Of a stretch of 64,000 nt of DNA, positions 46,932 to 56,066 are shown one piece after another. Position numbers and translations under genes: made by a program. The stretch comes from Bacillus sp. FJAT-22090 (GTDB lineage Bacteria > Bacillota > Bacilli > Bacillales_A > Planococcaceae). The stretch is taken from NCBI RefSeq assembly GCF_007676755.1, contig NZ_VEBK01000001.1:372001-436000 (forward strand). The letters run 5' to 3'. The notes beneath the pieces are model-generated. The model ran no database searches. It was not told the DNA's origin and saw nothing but the letters and a program-made list of their open reading frames with translations. The first letter of the stretch is position 1. Every line of letters begins with the position of its first letter.

Positions 46932-48074
46932 TTATTCTTCTATTGGGATGCCAAACAAAATGGTTGTACCTTTGCCAGGGGATGAAATAATTTTCATCGT
47001 GCCAGCTAGCAAGTCCACACGTTCTTGCATACCAATTAATCCAAATGATTTTTCCTTTGCCACATTTGGATCAAAACCTATCCCATTATCTTTGACGATA
47101 ATATTCAATTTTTGTTGCACCCATTCAATTTTTACCCATGCTTCTTTAAATTTTCCATGTTTAATGCCGTTTGTTAAACACTCTTGCACTAGACGGAAAA
47201 TAGCTACTTCGAAATTGGGTTGCAATCGATGTTCTTCTCCAAATGTTTGGAAGTTAATTTTACAAGTTGGATTATATTCCTCAATTGTCGATATATACTT
47301 TCGAAGCGTTGGTATTAAACCTAAATCATCGAGTGCCATTGGGCGAAGATCGTAAATGATTCGACGAACTTCTGAAAGTGCATTGCGAACCATTGCCTTC
47401 AGTTCGGTAATTTCTTTCATTGCTTCGTCCCCACCACGCTGCTGATATGTAAGATTGATTAAATCTGTTCTAAGTAGTACATTTGCAAGCATTTGAGCTG
47501 GGCCATCATGTATTTCTCGAGAAAGTCTTTTACGTTCTTCCTCTTGTGCTTCGATAATTTTTAGGGTGAAATCTTGTTTAATCTTTGCGTTTTCAAGCGC
47601 TTCCCCTACATTTTTTAAATCAGATGTTAGATAGTTCATTACGATATTTACTTGATTGACAAGCTGGTCTGCTCGTTCAATCATTTCTAAAAGCCCTTGC
47701 AGTCTACGTTCCAGTTCATCTCTTCGTTGTCTTAATTGTTTTTCTTCGTTACGCTTAATGAGGAGATTGATCTGAATTTCATTTGCTGTTTCGTAGGCGC
47801 TACGGACTTGAGGCTCATCGTACGAATCAAAGTTTTTCGAGACTTCGGCTAACCGATTTCTTGCTAATCTTGAGTTCGCTTCCAATGTATCCCCTTCTAA
47901 AATAACCATTTCAATGTTACTGCGAATTATTTCTAACTCAACTTTCATTTCTTCGAAGCTTTGTCGACTTTGTTCGCTTATAATGAATATATCCTTTTTC
48001 GAATGATCCATCACTTCGACCATTCGATCGAAAATAACATCTAACGATTGAGTATTCAAATTCGTCTTCGTCAT
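46932..48074 (-). CDS. degS: Sensor histidine kinase DegS
   Basis: 380 residues, cytosolic: N-terminal coiled-coil sensor (1-175), HisKA_3 with His189 in RLSREIHDGPAQML, and a HATPase domain with VKDNGIGFD and KSFGLIGMQER. It phosphorylates DegU. Divergent from the YigZ gene. Confidence 0.96.
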   Translation of the reverse strand: MTKTNLNTQSLDVIFDRMVEVMDHSKKDIFIISEQSRQSFEEMKVELEIIRSNIEMVILEGDTLEANSRLARNRLAEVSKNFDSYDEPQVRSAYETANEIQINLLIKRNEEKQLRQRRDELERRLQGLLEMIERADQLVNQVNIVMNYLTSDLKNVGEALENAKIKQDFTLKIIEAQEEERKRLSREIHDGPAQMLANVLLRTDLINLTYQQRGGDEAMKEITELKAMVRNALSEVRRIIYDLRPMALDDLGLIPTLRKYISTIEEYNPTCKINFQTFGEEHRLQPNFEVAIFRLVQECLTNGIKHGKFKEAWVKIEWVQQKLNIIVKDNGIGFDPNVAKEKSFGLIGMQERVDLLAGTMKIISSPGKGTTILFGIPIEE

Positions 48075-48214
48075 CTGTTTTTTTCTCCTTTATGAATGTA
48101 AATGAGTCTTCATTCACTAATACTGCCAAACCTTATTATAGCACTTTGCTACTAAAAATAAATTAAAATTACTTTACAAGTATATTTCAATTGATACAGA
48201 AGGGAATTTTTAAT

Positions 48215-48850
48215 ATGAGAAATGATTACCAAACAGTAAAAGGCTACGGAGAGAGCGAACTCATTATTCAAAAATCACGCTTCCTCACTTATGTAGACAG
48301 GGCCGAAACCGAGCAGCAAGCACAGGATTTTATTTATAATATCAAACAACTGCATAAAGATGCTACTCATAACTGTTCTGCCTATATAATTGGAGAGCAT
48401 GATAACATCCAAAAAGCGAATGATGACGGGGAACCGAGTGGAACTGCGGGTGTACCAATGCTAGAAGTACTAAAAAAGCAAGGTATTAAAGATACAGTCG
48501 TCGTTGTTACTCGTTATTTTGGAGGTATCAAACTTGGTGGTGGCGGATTGATACGTGCATATGGAAAAGCCACGACAGAAGGCATCATTGCTGCGAAAGT
48601 AGTAGAACGAAAGCTACACCATTTGATGAAAGTAATGATTGATTATACATGGTTAGGTAAAGTCGAAAATGAAGTGCGAAACTCTCATTATCCATTAAAA
48701 GAGATAAACTATGCAGATTCTGTCGAGGTTTTTATTTATACAAAAGCAGATGAGGAGTCTATATTTACGGAATGGATCACCGAAATTACAAATGGGCAAG
48801 CAATAATCGAAATTGTCGAAAAAGATTTTTTGGAATTTGATGTGAATTAG
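48215..48850 (+). CDS. yvyE: YigZ/IMPACT family protein
   Basis: 211 residues from ATG 48215 (MRNDYQTVKGYGESEL), eight bases after GAAGGGAA. The UPF0029 N-terminal domain has HNCSAYIIGEHDNIQKANDDGEPSGTAG split around its signature DDGEPSGTAG and a later YFGGIKLGGGGLIRAYGKA. Divergence from degS matches B. subtilis yvyE. Role in translation control is suggested for the eukaryotic relatives only. Confidence 0.92.
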   Translation: MRNDYQTVKGYGESELIIQKSRFLTYVDRAETEQQAQDFIYNIKQLHKDATHNCSAYIIGEHDNIQKANDDGEPSGTAGVPMLEVLKKQGIKDTVVVVTRYFGGIKLGGGGLIRAYGKATTEGIIAAKVVERKLHHLMKVMIDYTWLGKVENEVRNSHYPLKEINYADSVEVFIYTKADEESIFTEWITEITNGQAIIEIVEKDFLEFDVN

Positions 48851-48878
48851 ATTATACTTTTACATAAGAGGTGAAGAC

Positions 48879-50042
48879 ATGAAAAAGTTATCTATATTAA
48901 TCTTATTTCTAATGAGTTTAAGTTTGGCTCCAACGATTTCCTCAGCCGCAACTGCCTGTCCAAGTATCGTTAACTGGGACGGGGTTGAACTTAAATCAGG
49001 TCAAATTGGGCGCGTGCTCATCCAAAAACCAACGACTATCTATAAAAATGTGAACGGTACTTTCGAATTTTCTAGAGTAGCACAACCTGGTGAAAATTAC
49101 CGTGTCTATGCAAATAAGTCGACTTATTATCACCTTGGCGGTGGACTGATTATCCAAGAAAGCTCTTCGATTTTATACCAAACGCCTTCCAAACAGAAAT
49201 TGGATTGTGCAAAGTCTGCTCCGACTACTTTAACGATTGGTAATACAGAATCATCTGTAAAATCCAAACTAGGAACATCACAAAATTCGGTTTTAAACGA
49301 ATTTGGGACTACCACTTCAATCTATCATAAAAATTACAGTAATTTTTACGCGATTAGTTTGTTAAACAATAAAATTGCGTCCCTTTATACAAAAGATAAA
49401 CACTATCAAGTAAATGGTATATCTATTACAAATACAATTAGCCAACTAGAAAGTAAGCTAGGAAAGAATTACGAAACGACCGGAAACACCTACCCAATCG
49501 AAGTGATAACCTATCAACTACCCAAATATGAAGCTAACTTTTTTATTGATGTCCATAATGACAATAAAATATCTGCTATTCTTCTAGTAGATTACCAACT
49601 AATTAATAAAAATCCAAACTTATATCCGAAGCCATCTTCTACATTAGAAGCAAGTTACGAAACACTACTTTTCGAATTAGTAAATGCAGAAAGAAAAGTC
49701 CAAGGAGTGTCTGTTTTACAAAATTCCTCTAAAATTGCGGCAGTGGCTAAAAAACATAGTGCAGACATGGGAAAAAATAATTATTTCAATCATGACAACT
49801 TAAAAGGAGAATCACCATTCGATCGACTTGCAAACGGCGGTGTCCAATTTAGAAATGCTGGCGAAAATATTGCAATGGGCTATACTAACCCTTATTTCGC
49901 ACACGAAGCGTTGATGAACTCCCTCGGTCACCGAAAAAACATTGTAAGTACTGCTTATACTCAACTTGGCGTTGGTGCACATTTTGCCAAATGGACATAC
50001 GGATCCATTCCGTATTATACAGAGAATTTTATTAAGCCTTGA
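48879..50042 (+). CDS. Secreted CAP/SCP-domain protein (YkwD-like)
   Basis: 387 residues: signal peptide 1-24 (ending ISSAA), an SH3-like stretch to about 100, a CAP-associated N-terminal domain about 115-235 with the repeat-like VKSKLGTSQN and LESKLGKNYE helices, then a CAP domain 258-385 (LVNAERKVQGV, HSADMGKNNYFNHDN, NAGENIAMGY, HRKNIVS). The His and Glu of the CAP cavity are present. Secreted; likely sporulation or envelope-associated. Ribosome site AAGAGGTG. Confidence 0.9.
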   Translation: MKKLSILILFLMSLSLAPTISSAATACPSIVNWDGVELKSGQIGRVLIQKPTTIYKNVNGTFEFSRVAQPGENYRVYANKSTYYHLGGGLIIQESSSILYQTPSKQKLDCAKSAPTTLTIGNTESSVKSKLGTSQNSVLNEFGTTTSIYHKNYSNFYAISLLNNKIASLYTKDKHYQVNGISITNTISQLESKLGKNYETTGNTYPIEVITYQLPKYEANFFIDVHNDNKISAILLVDYQLINKNPNLYPKPSSTLEASYETLLFELVNAERKVQGVSVLQNSSKIAAVAKKHSADMGKNNYFNHDNLKGESPFDRLANGGVQFRNAGENIAMGYTNPYFAHEALMNSLGHRKNIVSTAYTQLGVGAHFAKWTYGSIPYYTENFIKP

Positions 50043-50050
50043 TAGTTAGA

Positions 50051-50086
50051 AAAGGTATCGCAAGTTTTCATACTTGCGGTACCTTT
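50051..50086 (+). terminator. Terminator of the CAP gene
   Basis: Fourteen-base arms with one wobble (50051-50064 with 50073-50086) and a run of T residues on the plus strand. Confidence 0.9.
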
Positions 50087-50099
50087 TTTTAATTTCTCG

Positions 50100-50717
50100 G
50101 TTCCCCATAGTGGGTGCCGAGTTCCCCATAGCACCACTTGGGTTTCCCAATACACCTCTTGAGTTCACCAATAGCGCTCATGAATCCCCCAATCATTCCT
50201 CAGTTCCCCATTGTGGGTGCTGAGTTCCCCATAACTCCACTTGAGTTCCCCAATACATCTTCCGAGTTCACCAATACTTCTCTTGAATCCCCCAATCATT
50301 CCTCAGTTCCTCATAGTGGCTGCCGAGTTCCCCATAGCACCACTTGGGTTCCCCAATACACCTCGTGAGTTACCCAATACTTCCCGTGAATCCCCCAATC
50401 ATTCCTCAGTTCCCCATTGTGGGTGCCGAGTTCCCCATAGCACCACTTGAGTTACCCAATACACCTCGTGAGTTACCCAATACTTCCCGTGAATCCCTCA
50501 ATCATTCCTCAGTTCCCCATTGTGGCTGCTCAGTTACCCATAGCACCACTTGGGTTCCCCAATACACCTCTTGAGTTCACCAATAGCGCTCATGAATCCC
50601 CCATTCATTCCTCAGTTCCCCATTGTGGCTGCTGAGTTACCCATAGCACCACTTGGGTTCCCCAATACACCTCCCAAGTTCACCAATACATCTCTTGAAT
50701 CCCCCAAACATTACCGC
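50100..50717. repeat. Phased repeat array A3 (GTTCCCCAATA core, 103-bp five-unit blocks)
   Basis: About 30 units: six blocks starting at 50100, 50203, 50306, 50409, 50512 and 50615, each four 21-base units plus one 19-base unit (ATCCCCCAATCATTCCTCA type). The core GTT(C/A)CCCA(A/T)A is followed by 10 variable bases; the same variable segments recur block to block with a few changes. It lies between the terminators of two convergent genes and holds no supported gene. Confidence 0.93.
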
Positions 50718-50747
50718 GCTACTTTGTTGCTACATCTTATTCCACAT

Positions 50748-50777
50748 AAAAAAGCGACCATTCTCTGGTCGCTTTTT
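50748..50777. terminator. Bidirectional terminator of the SpoIID gene
   Basis: Twelve-base perfect stem (50749-50760 with 50766-50777), loop of five, T-rich on both strands. Confidence 0.9.
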
Positions 50778-50780
50778 GTA

Positions 50781-52310
50781 TTAGTACTTTTCGATTGTTG
50801 TGCCTTGGTAGTAGTGCTTTAGGATTTGATCGTATGTCCAGCCTGCGTCAGCGCGAGCTTTTGCTCCCCATTGGCTCATGCCGATTCGGTGGCCGTATCC
50901 TTTTCCTTTTACTGTGACAGTCTGGATACCAGTTGTTCCAGTAGTAGAGACAATTCCTTCATTCGTTTGAATGCTAACTGCTCCACTTGGGATTGTTTCT
51001 ACGCCTGTCGCGGTTTGAACAGATGCACCTGTTAATGACGAGATGTCCGTTGTGCCATTTGTTTGTTGGACAGTGACATCCGTGATACCAGATGGTTTAG
51101 TGAATGAGATATCATACCAGCTAGATTTTAGTGATGCATTTTTTTCATCTAAAAATACGTTTCTCATCACTGTTTCATTGCCTGTGATTGTTTTCTCACC
51201 AGTAGAAGTTATTGCTGTTACCGCAGTAACCTCGCCATTGGAACCGCCTTTAGTAAGTTTTATATCTAGTAAGAGATCAGTTGTACTGAAACCAAACTTT
51301 TTGAGAATATTAGAAGCCGGAATATTTACTGACCAGTTATCGTATGGTGATTTTTCAATTGAATCATCTACCGAAACGAATTGTGGTACTTGGGCTGTGT
51401 TCCAGACTTCACCGATATTCGCTGTTTTACCGCCACTTGCTGCATAATAATAGGCTTGTACCAATTTTCCTTTCGATTTGACGACTAAATCTTTCGTTGC
51501 TTCGACAGCTGTATTTGTACTTTTTTGCTCAGAAGTATAGCCTTTGTACATTTGGTCTTTCGTAGTGCTACTTAAGATGCCTGCTTTACTTAACGTATAG
51601 CTTCGAGCAACAACCGCTTGTGCTTTTAATGCTTCTTGGTGCCAAGAAGCATATGACTCGTTAGGAATAACTCCTTTTAAGTAGTTTTCCAAATCTAGTC
51701 GGTTGACGATTTGTACAGTAGCTCCTGATTTCACAATATTAAAGCTTCCACGATACTGTGTGCCAGCAGGTGTTTTACCAAGAGGTTGTGACGCTACAGT
51801 TGCAACTTTCGCGCTGTCTGCAGGTACCCATGAAGATACCCCCTGCTCATCGGTAATGGAGTACCATACTTCCCCGTTTGTATTCGTAAATTCATCGACA
51901 AAGGTAGCACCTTGAAAAGCTTTATAGGATTTTATCGTTTCATATTCTGCAGTTGCCCCTTTTTTTCCATCTATATCCGATGTGAAGACAACCATTTTGT
52001 CATTACCTGTTAGTGCGTGTAAGGCAAATCCACTAGCCGAGAACATCGTTGCCCCCATTTGGTAAATCGAAACTTCCCCGTTCACTTGTGAAAAAGTTAT
52101 CGGTGTATTTGGCAATGCAAAAAACATTTCTTTAGTCGTTAAGTTTTCTAGTTTATAAACACCTGTTAAATTAAGCGAAGTAGAAGAAGCGTTGTGAACC
52201 TCCACTTGTACTTGTTTAGAATAGCTTTCTTGTTTGTAAGCAAATGCAGTATTGGAAACCGCTAAACTAAGTGCCACTACTGATAGACCTATTACTAGTT
52301 GTTTAAACAA
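50781..52310 (-). CDS. SpoIID/LytB domain protein
   Basis: 509 residues. Signal peptide 1-24; an SH3-like region about 110-170; SpoIID domain from about 205 (RLDLENYLKGVIPNESYASW, EALKAQAVVARSYTL; GKGYGHRIGMSQWGAKARAD at the end). SpoIID members cut denuded glycan strands; LytB of B. subtilis boosts the amidase LytC. It is cotranscribed with an SH3 protein and an amidase, mirroring lytB-lytC. Confidence 0.9.
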   Translation of the reverse strand: MFKQLVIGLSVVALSLAVSNTAFAYKQESYSKQVQVEVHNASSTSLNLTGVYKLENLTTKEMFFALPNTPITFSQVNGEVSIYQMGATMFSASGFALHALTGNDKMVVFTSDIDGKKGATAEYETIKSYKAFQGATFVDEFTNTNGEVWYSITDEQGVSSWVPADSAKVATVASQPLGKTPAGTQYRGSFNIVKSGATVQIVNRLDLENYLKGVIPNESYASWHQEALKAQAVVARSYTLSKAGILSSTTKDQMYKGYTSEQKSTNTAVEATKDLVVKSKGKLVQAYYYAASGGKTANIGEVWNTAQVPQFVSVDDSIEKSPYDNWSVNIPASNILKKFGFSTTDLLLDIKLTKGGSNGEVTAVTAITSTGEKTITGNETVMRNVFLDEKNASLKSSWYDISFTKPSGITDVTVQQTNGTTDISSLTGASVQTATGVETIPSGAVSIQTNEGIVSTTGTTGIQTVTVKGKGYGHRIGMSQWGAKARADAGWTYDQILKHYYQGTTIEKY

Positions 52311-53021
52311 TTATTTCACCTCAGTTAGCGTACTTAGCACCCACCCTTTAGTTCCTTTAGCGGTTTGCACGTTGTACCAGATTTCACCATTCGCATTTTT
52401 GAATGAATCTAAATATTTTAATGAAGTTCCTTTTGCCACTAGTTCAAGTGATGCATAATTTGTTGTTGCACCTTTTCTTACGTTTACTGCTTGCTTTGTC
52501 ACCACTTGTGAAGGAACAACATTGCTCGGTTTTGTCGTTGTTACATCACCTGAGAATATCCAGCCTTTTACAGATGACGATACTTCTACACGGTACCATA
52601 TACCATCAGCAGCTTTATGCTGATCAATAGCTGTTAATCCTTTATTCGCTCCAAAAGTTGCTAATACTTTATAGTCTCGTGTTGCTCCGCTATGCACTTT
52701 TACATTATTACTAGTTGTATAGACTGTTGTCGGAAAACTAGCATCTGGTTTATCTGTAGTAGGTGGCGGCGTTACAACCGTTCCACCTTCAGCCACTGCT
52801 TTTTGCAATTGTTTAATCACTGCATCCTGTTCCGCTACTTGCTTTTCTAATGCTGTTACTTTTGTTTTCAATGGATTTAATTGGGCTTGTACCCATTCAA
52901 CAGATGCTAATAGTAGATTGGAATCCGCTTTTGTCGAGCTAGGAAGCGTGATTGTTAATAATAAGCTCAAACCTAGTACTACACCAATTGTAGCTAAAAA
53001 TTTCTTTTTCATCGTATACAT
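52311..53021 (-). CDS. Secreted SH3b protein with coiled coil
   Basis: 236 residues: N-terminal membrane/signal helix (7-30), coiled coil 45-75 (LNPLKTKVTALEKQVAEQDAVIKQLQK in two overlapping stretches), Thr/Pro linker, then two bacterial SH3 domains (about 98-155 and 168-232) that should bind the wall. No enzyme domain. It lies directly between the SpoIID and amidase genes, with its stop touching the SpoIID start. Confidence 0.85.
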   Translation of the reverse strand: MYTMKKKFLATIGVVLGLSLLLTITLPSSTKADSNLLLASVEWVQAQLNPLKTKVTALEKQVAEQDAVIKQLQKAVAEGGTVVTPPPTTDKPDASFPTTVYTTSNNVKVHSGATRDYKVLATFGANKGLTAIDQHKAADGIWYRVEVSSSVKGWIFSGDVTTTKPSNVVPSQVVTKQAVNVRKGATTNYASLELVAKGTSLKYLDSFKNANGEIWYNVQTAKGTKGWVLSTLTEVK

Positions 53022-53030
53022 GTCTCCCTT

Positions 53031-55583
53031 TTATTGATTGAAGTAGTTTTCAAATCCTTTTCGAATACCTACTGCCGCATTTTTGCGGAATGTAGTAGAA
53101 GCCAATTGTGCCTCTTCTTTTGGGTTCGATATAAATGCCAACTCCACGAGTACGGAAGGCAGTTCATTCATACGATTTACATAAAAAACTTGTTCTTTTA
53201 CGCCACGGTTATAGGTACCAACCGCTTTTACTAGATCGGATTGGATACTTTTTGCAAGCGTTAAGCTTCTCGGTCCGTTAAAGTTTACAGAAGCATTGTA
53301 ATACGTAGTACTTCCTTTTGAAGAAGAATTAAATGAATCTGCGTGAATACTGATAAATGCATCGTAATCCGATTTATTGGAAATATCCGTACGTTGCTTT
53401 AACTCCAAGAAAACATCTGTACTTCTAGTAAGGACAACTTCTGCCCCAGCTGCTTCTAGTTCCGCTTTTAAAGCGATTGCGGTAGCAAGTGTGACATCTT
53501 TTTCTTTCGTTCCTTTTGGACCTACTGCTCCAGGATCTTTCGCACCATGCCCCGCATCAACGATAATTTTCTTTCCTGCTAATCCTTTTTGCATTACTTT
53601 GACAGTCAATTCTTTATCGCTGTCACGGATTGTGTATGTGTAATTCGGGTCGAATGTGATTAATAGAACAGAAGTACCACCAGATACTTTTTCTACTTTC
53701 ATACTTTTCACACCTGTTACACTCGATTTAATCTCGTTGATATCGGATAAGTTTCCAAATATACGCAATACATTAGAAGATGGTGTCGAGTAGGTTATCT
53801 TAAACTTAGACGGTTTTGTCCAAACTAAGTAGTTTTGTCCGTTTCTTACTTCCGTTCTACCATTCGATAATTGGATCGGAGAAATATCAGAAAGAACAGA
53901 AGCTTGAATCCAACCACGTTTTTCACTTTGTGTTTCAATATTTACCCAGCCATTTAATGTACGTAATACACGTACAGGTGAGCTTAAAGAAATCGTATCT
54001 ACTTTTTTCGATGATGCACTGGCACCACTGTATACGGTTGATGTTTTCGTACCGTATTTAGTTGGGATATTTTCATTTATCTCGAAGTCTGGTATCCATC
54101 CTTCTTTTCCAGCTGCTTTAATATTTATCCAAGTAGTACCATCACTAGCTGCTTGTTTTTTTAATACTGTGAAGCTTGTGTTTTTTGCAAGCCCTTGCAG
54201 AACAGCAGAATTGTAATTACTGCTTGCATACATTAATGCATTAGCACGTTTAATCGTCCCTGTTTCACCTGTTCCAGGTGTTTCTACCGGTTTTTCCTCT
54301 ACTTTATCTACGAGGGAAACGACAGATTGATGGAGCCAAGCGTCCCCACTTGCCGTATTCACCTTATACCATTTTTCGTTTGAAGCGTCCTTTGCATATT
54401 GGCTAGACTCAAATAGGTCATTTTGTTTGGACTGGGTCACCACATCAAAATTAGTACCTGGGCCTGAACGCATATTTGCAACAGGTACGGAGACTTTTAA
54501 GTTATTATTCTCCGTTACTACTTCTCCATCAATAGAAGGGGTTTCAGGATCTGGATTTTCGGGTACAGTAGAAACACTATCGAATGCTTCTGCTGGCATC
54601 CAGCCTTTTTTCCCTACCGCATATGTTACTTGATACCATTTTTCTTTAGCGGCATTTGTAAACTCTTGATGGATTGCTAGTTTTGTACCTGTTTGAATTG
54701 TCGCTACTGTTTTATAACTTTTTGTCGCACCAGAATGTACGGTCGACGTTTTGCTTACTACTTTATTTGCGATAGAAGTTTCTTCAAATGCAGAGGCAAG
54801 CATCCAGCCTTTTTTACCAGTAGTATATGTCACTTGTACCCATTTTTCATTGTACCCATTTGTAAACTCTTGATGGATTACTAGCGTAGTACCTGGTTTA
54901 GCTGTAGAAACAACATCATAATTTTTTGTTGCTCCTTTATGGATCGTTGTTTGATTGACAACCTTCATAGAAGTCGCTGTTTCACCAGCTGTAGCGTTTA
55001 ATGCAAATAAGTCTGAAATTACCCAGCCTTTTTTCCCTTTATATTCTACATTGAACCATACTTCTTTTTGAGTATTTGTGAATGTACTTATTATTTTCAA
55101 TGAAGTCCCTGTAGGGATTGTAGCTACTACTTTATACGCAGTTGTAGCACCGCTTCTCATATTAGCAGCACTATTTCCAATTTTTTGCGTTGTACCTTCA
55201 TATGATTTTCCAGATGTCGTGGAAGCTTCTTTTACAGCTATTGGAGCAATTGCTTGTAAATAATCACTTATAATCCAACCTTCTGTCGAATTATAAGAGA
55301 CTTGATACCATACTTGGCCATCATTATTTTTGACATGCGACAGTACAGACACAATTTGACCAGTTTGCACTTTAGAGATACTGTCAAACTCAGTACCGGC
55401 ACCTGTTCTAACATTGACATTAGATGCTGTTATTTGGGCGTTTTTTCCTACGATTTGATGAATGTCGTCTAACACTACAGTGGCATTGGAAGCGGCATAT
55501 ACAGATGGTGAATCACTCACAAGAAGATTCATTGGCAAAAGAACAGAAGTTGCTAAGACGGATGATGCGATTACTTTTTTCAT
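53031..55583 (-). CDS. N-acetylmuramoyl-L-alanine amidase with seven SH3b domains
   Basis: 850 residues. Signal peptide 1-31; seven SH3b domains at about 47-113, 125-190, 202-265, 272-335, 360-425, 440-505 and 510-565; an AMIN-like domain 575-655; Amidase_3 from 670 (IIVDAGHGAKDPGAVGP, KEKDVTLATA, FISIHADSFNS, VELAFISNPKE), giving the zinc ligands His, Glu, His and catalytic Glu. Functional counterpart of LytC, but with SH3b rather than CW_binding_2 repeats. Upstream lies non-coding repeat DNA. Confidence 0.92.
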   Translation of the reverse strand: MKKVIASSVLATSVLLPMNLLVSDSPSVYAASNATVVLDDIHQIVGKNAQITASNVNVRTGAGTEFDSISKVQTGQIVSVLSHVKNNDGQVWYQVSYNSTEGWIISDYLQAIAPIAVKEASTTSGKSYEGTTQKIGNSAANMRSGATTAYKVVATIPTGTSLKIISTFTNTQKEVWFNVEYKGKKGWVISDLFALNATAGETATSMKVVNQTTIHKGATKNYDVVSTAKPGTTLVIHQEFTNGYNEKWVQVTYTTGKKGWMLASAFEETSIANKVVSKTSTVHSGATKSYKTVATIQTGTKLAIHQEFTNAAKEKWYQVTYAVGKKGWMPAEAFDSVSTVPENPDPETPSIDGEVVTENNNLKVSVPVANMRSGPGTNFDVVTQSKQNDLFESSQYAKDASNEKWYKVNTASGDAWLHQSVVSLVDKVEEKPVETPGTGETGTIKRANALMYASSNYNSAVLQGLAKNTSFTVLKKQAASDGTTWINIKAAGKEGWIPDFEINENIPTKYGTKTSTVYSGASASSKKVDTISLSSPVRVLRTLNGWVNIETQSEKRGWIQASVLSDISPIQLSNGRTEVRNGQNYLVWTKPSKFKITYSTPSSNVLRIFGNLSDINEIKSSVTGVKSMKVEKVSGGTSVLLITFDPNYTYTIRDSDKELTVKVMQKGLAGKKIIVDAGHGAKDPGAVGPKGTKEKDVTLATAIALKAELEAAGAEVVLTRSTDVFLELKQRTDISNKSDYDAFISIHADSFNSSSKGSTTYYNASVNFNGPRSLTLAKSIQSDLVKAVGTYNRGVKEQVFYVNRMNELPSVLVELAFISNPKEEAQLASTTFRKNAAVGIRKGFENYFNQ

Positions 55584-55721
55584 TTGTTCCTCCTTGAAAC
55601 GTGTATTTCCTCCATTTTAATGCACCATTCTACATTAAACAATCCAACTAATGTAATTAAATCCAATGTAACTAAAATTTAATATAAAAAAATACAACTT
55701 TTCGTTTATGTTACGGCTAGC

Positions 55722-55890
55722 TTTAAGGAAGCGGTCGCTTGGATTTCCGCTGCTGCCGGACGCTTTTTAGTGGGGCGAGTGATGAGCCTTCACCGTCCGC
55801 TTTGGCGGTCGCTTGTGAAGTCTCATCTTACTCACTTGATCCTCCTGGAGTCGCCGGCCTTTTCGCTCCGATCCATCAAAATATCCGTTT
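55722..55890. repeat. GC-rich interspersed repeat element
   Basis: A 170-base non-coding stretch clearly richer in GC than its surroundings, with GGAAGCGGTCGCTTGGATTT at one end, GATGAGCC and GAAGTCTCATC in the middle, and CTGGAGTCGCCGGCC TTTTCGCTCCGATCCATC at the other. It resembles a family of intergenic elements I recall in many Bacillaceae genomes (AAGCG...GGACGC...GAGCC...GTCTCA...GGAGTCGCCG...GATC). Copy number elsewhere cannot be seen here. Confidence 0.6.
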
Positions 55891-55934
55891 TTATCCGTAT
55901 TTATTATCCATTAATAGTCAGGAAATGGCTTAGC

Positions 55935-56029
55935 GAGACCAATTGTCACATGAAAGCAACCAATTCAATAGGCAACGCAACGAGATTGAACTTGAAAGCA
56001 ATCAGATTGACAACGAGCGCAACCAAAAT
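55935..56029. repeat. Phased repeat array A5 (GCAACC core, one five-unit block)
   Basis: Five units at exact 21-base spacing (GAGACC 55935; GCAA(C/T) at 55956, 55977, 55998 and 56019), ending in the A-tract of the next terminator. Same opening and design as A4, 38 kb away. Confidence 0.85.
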
Positions 56030-56033
56030 AAAA

Positions 56034-56066
56034 AAAACGAACAGCCCGGGTTGGACTGTTCGTTTT
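56034..56066 (-). terminator. Terminator of the LCP gene
   Basis: Eleven-base stem (56034-56044 with 56056-56066) overlapping the stop codon, with a run of T on the minus strand. Confidence 0.88.

Noticed and set aside
50138-50822. Five open frames exactly 103 bp apart in array A3
   Set aside because: They start at the same repeated ATG-like position in each block and have no ribosome site; they reflect the block period, not genes.
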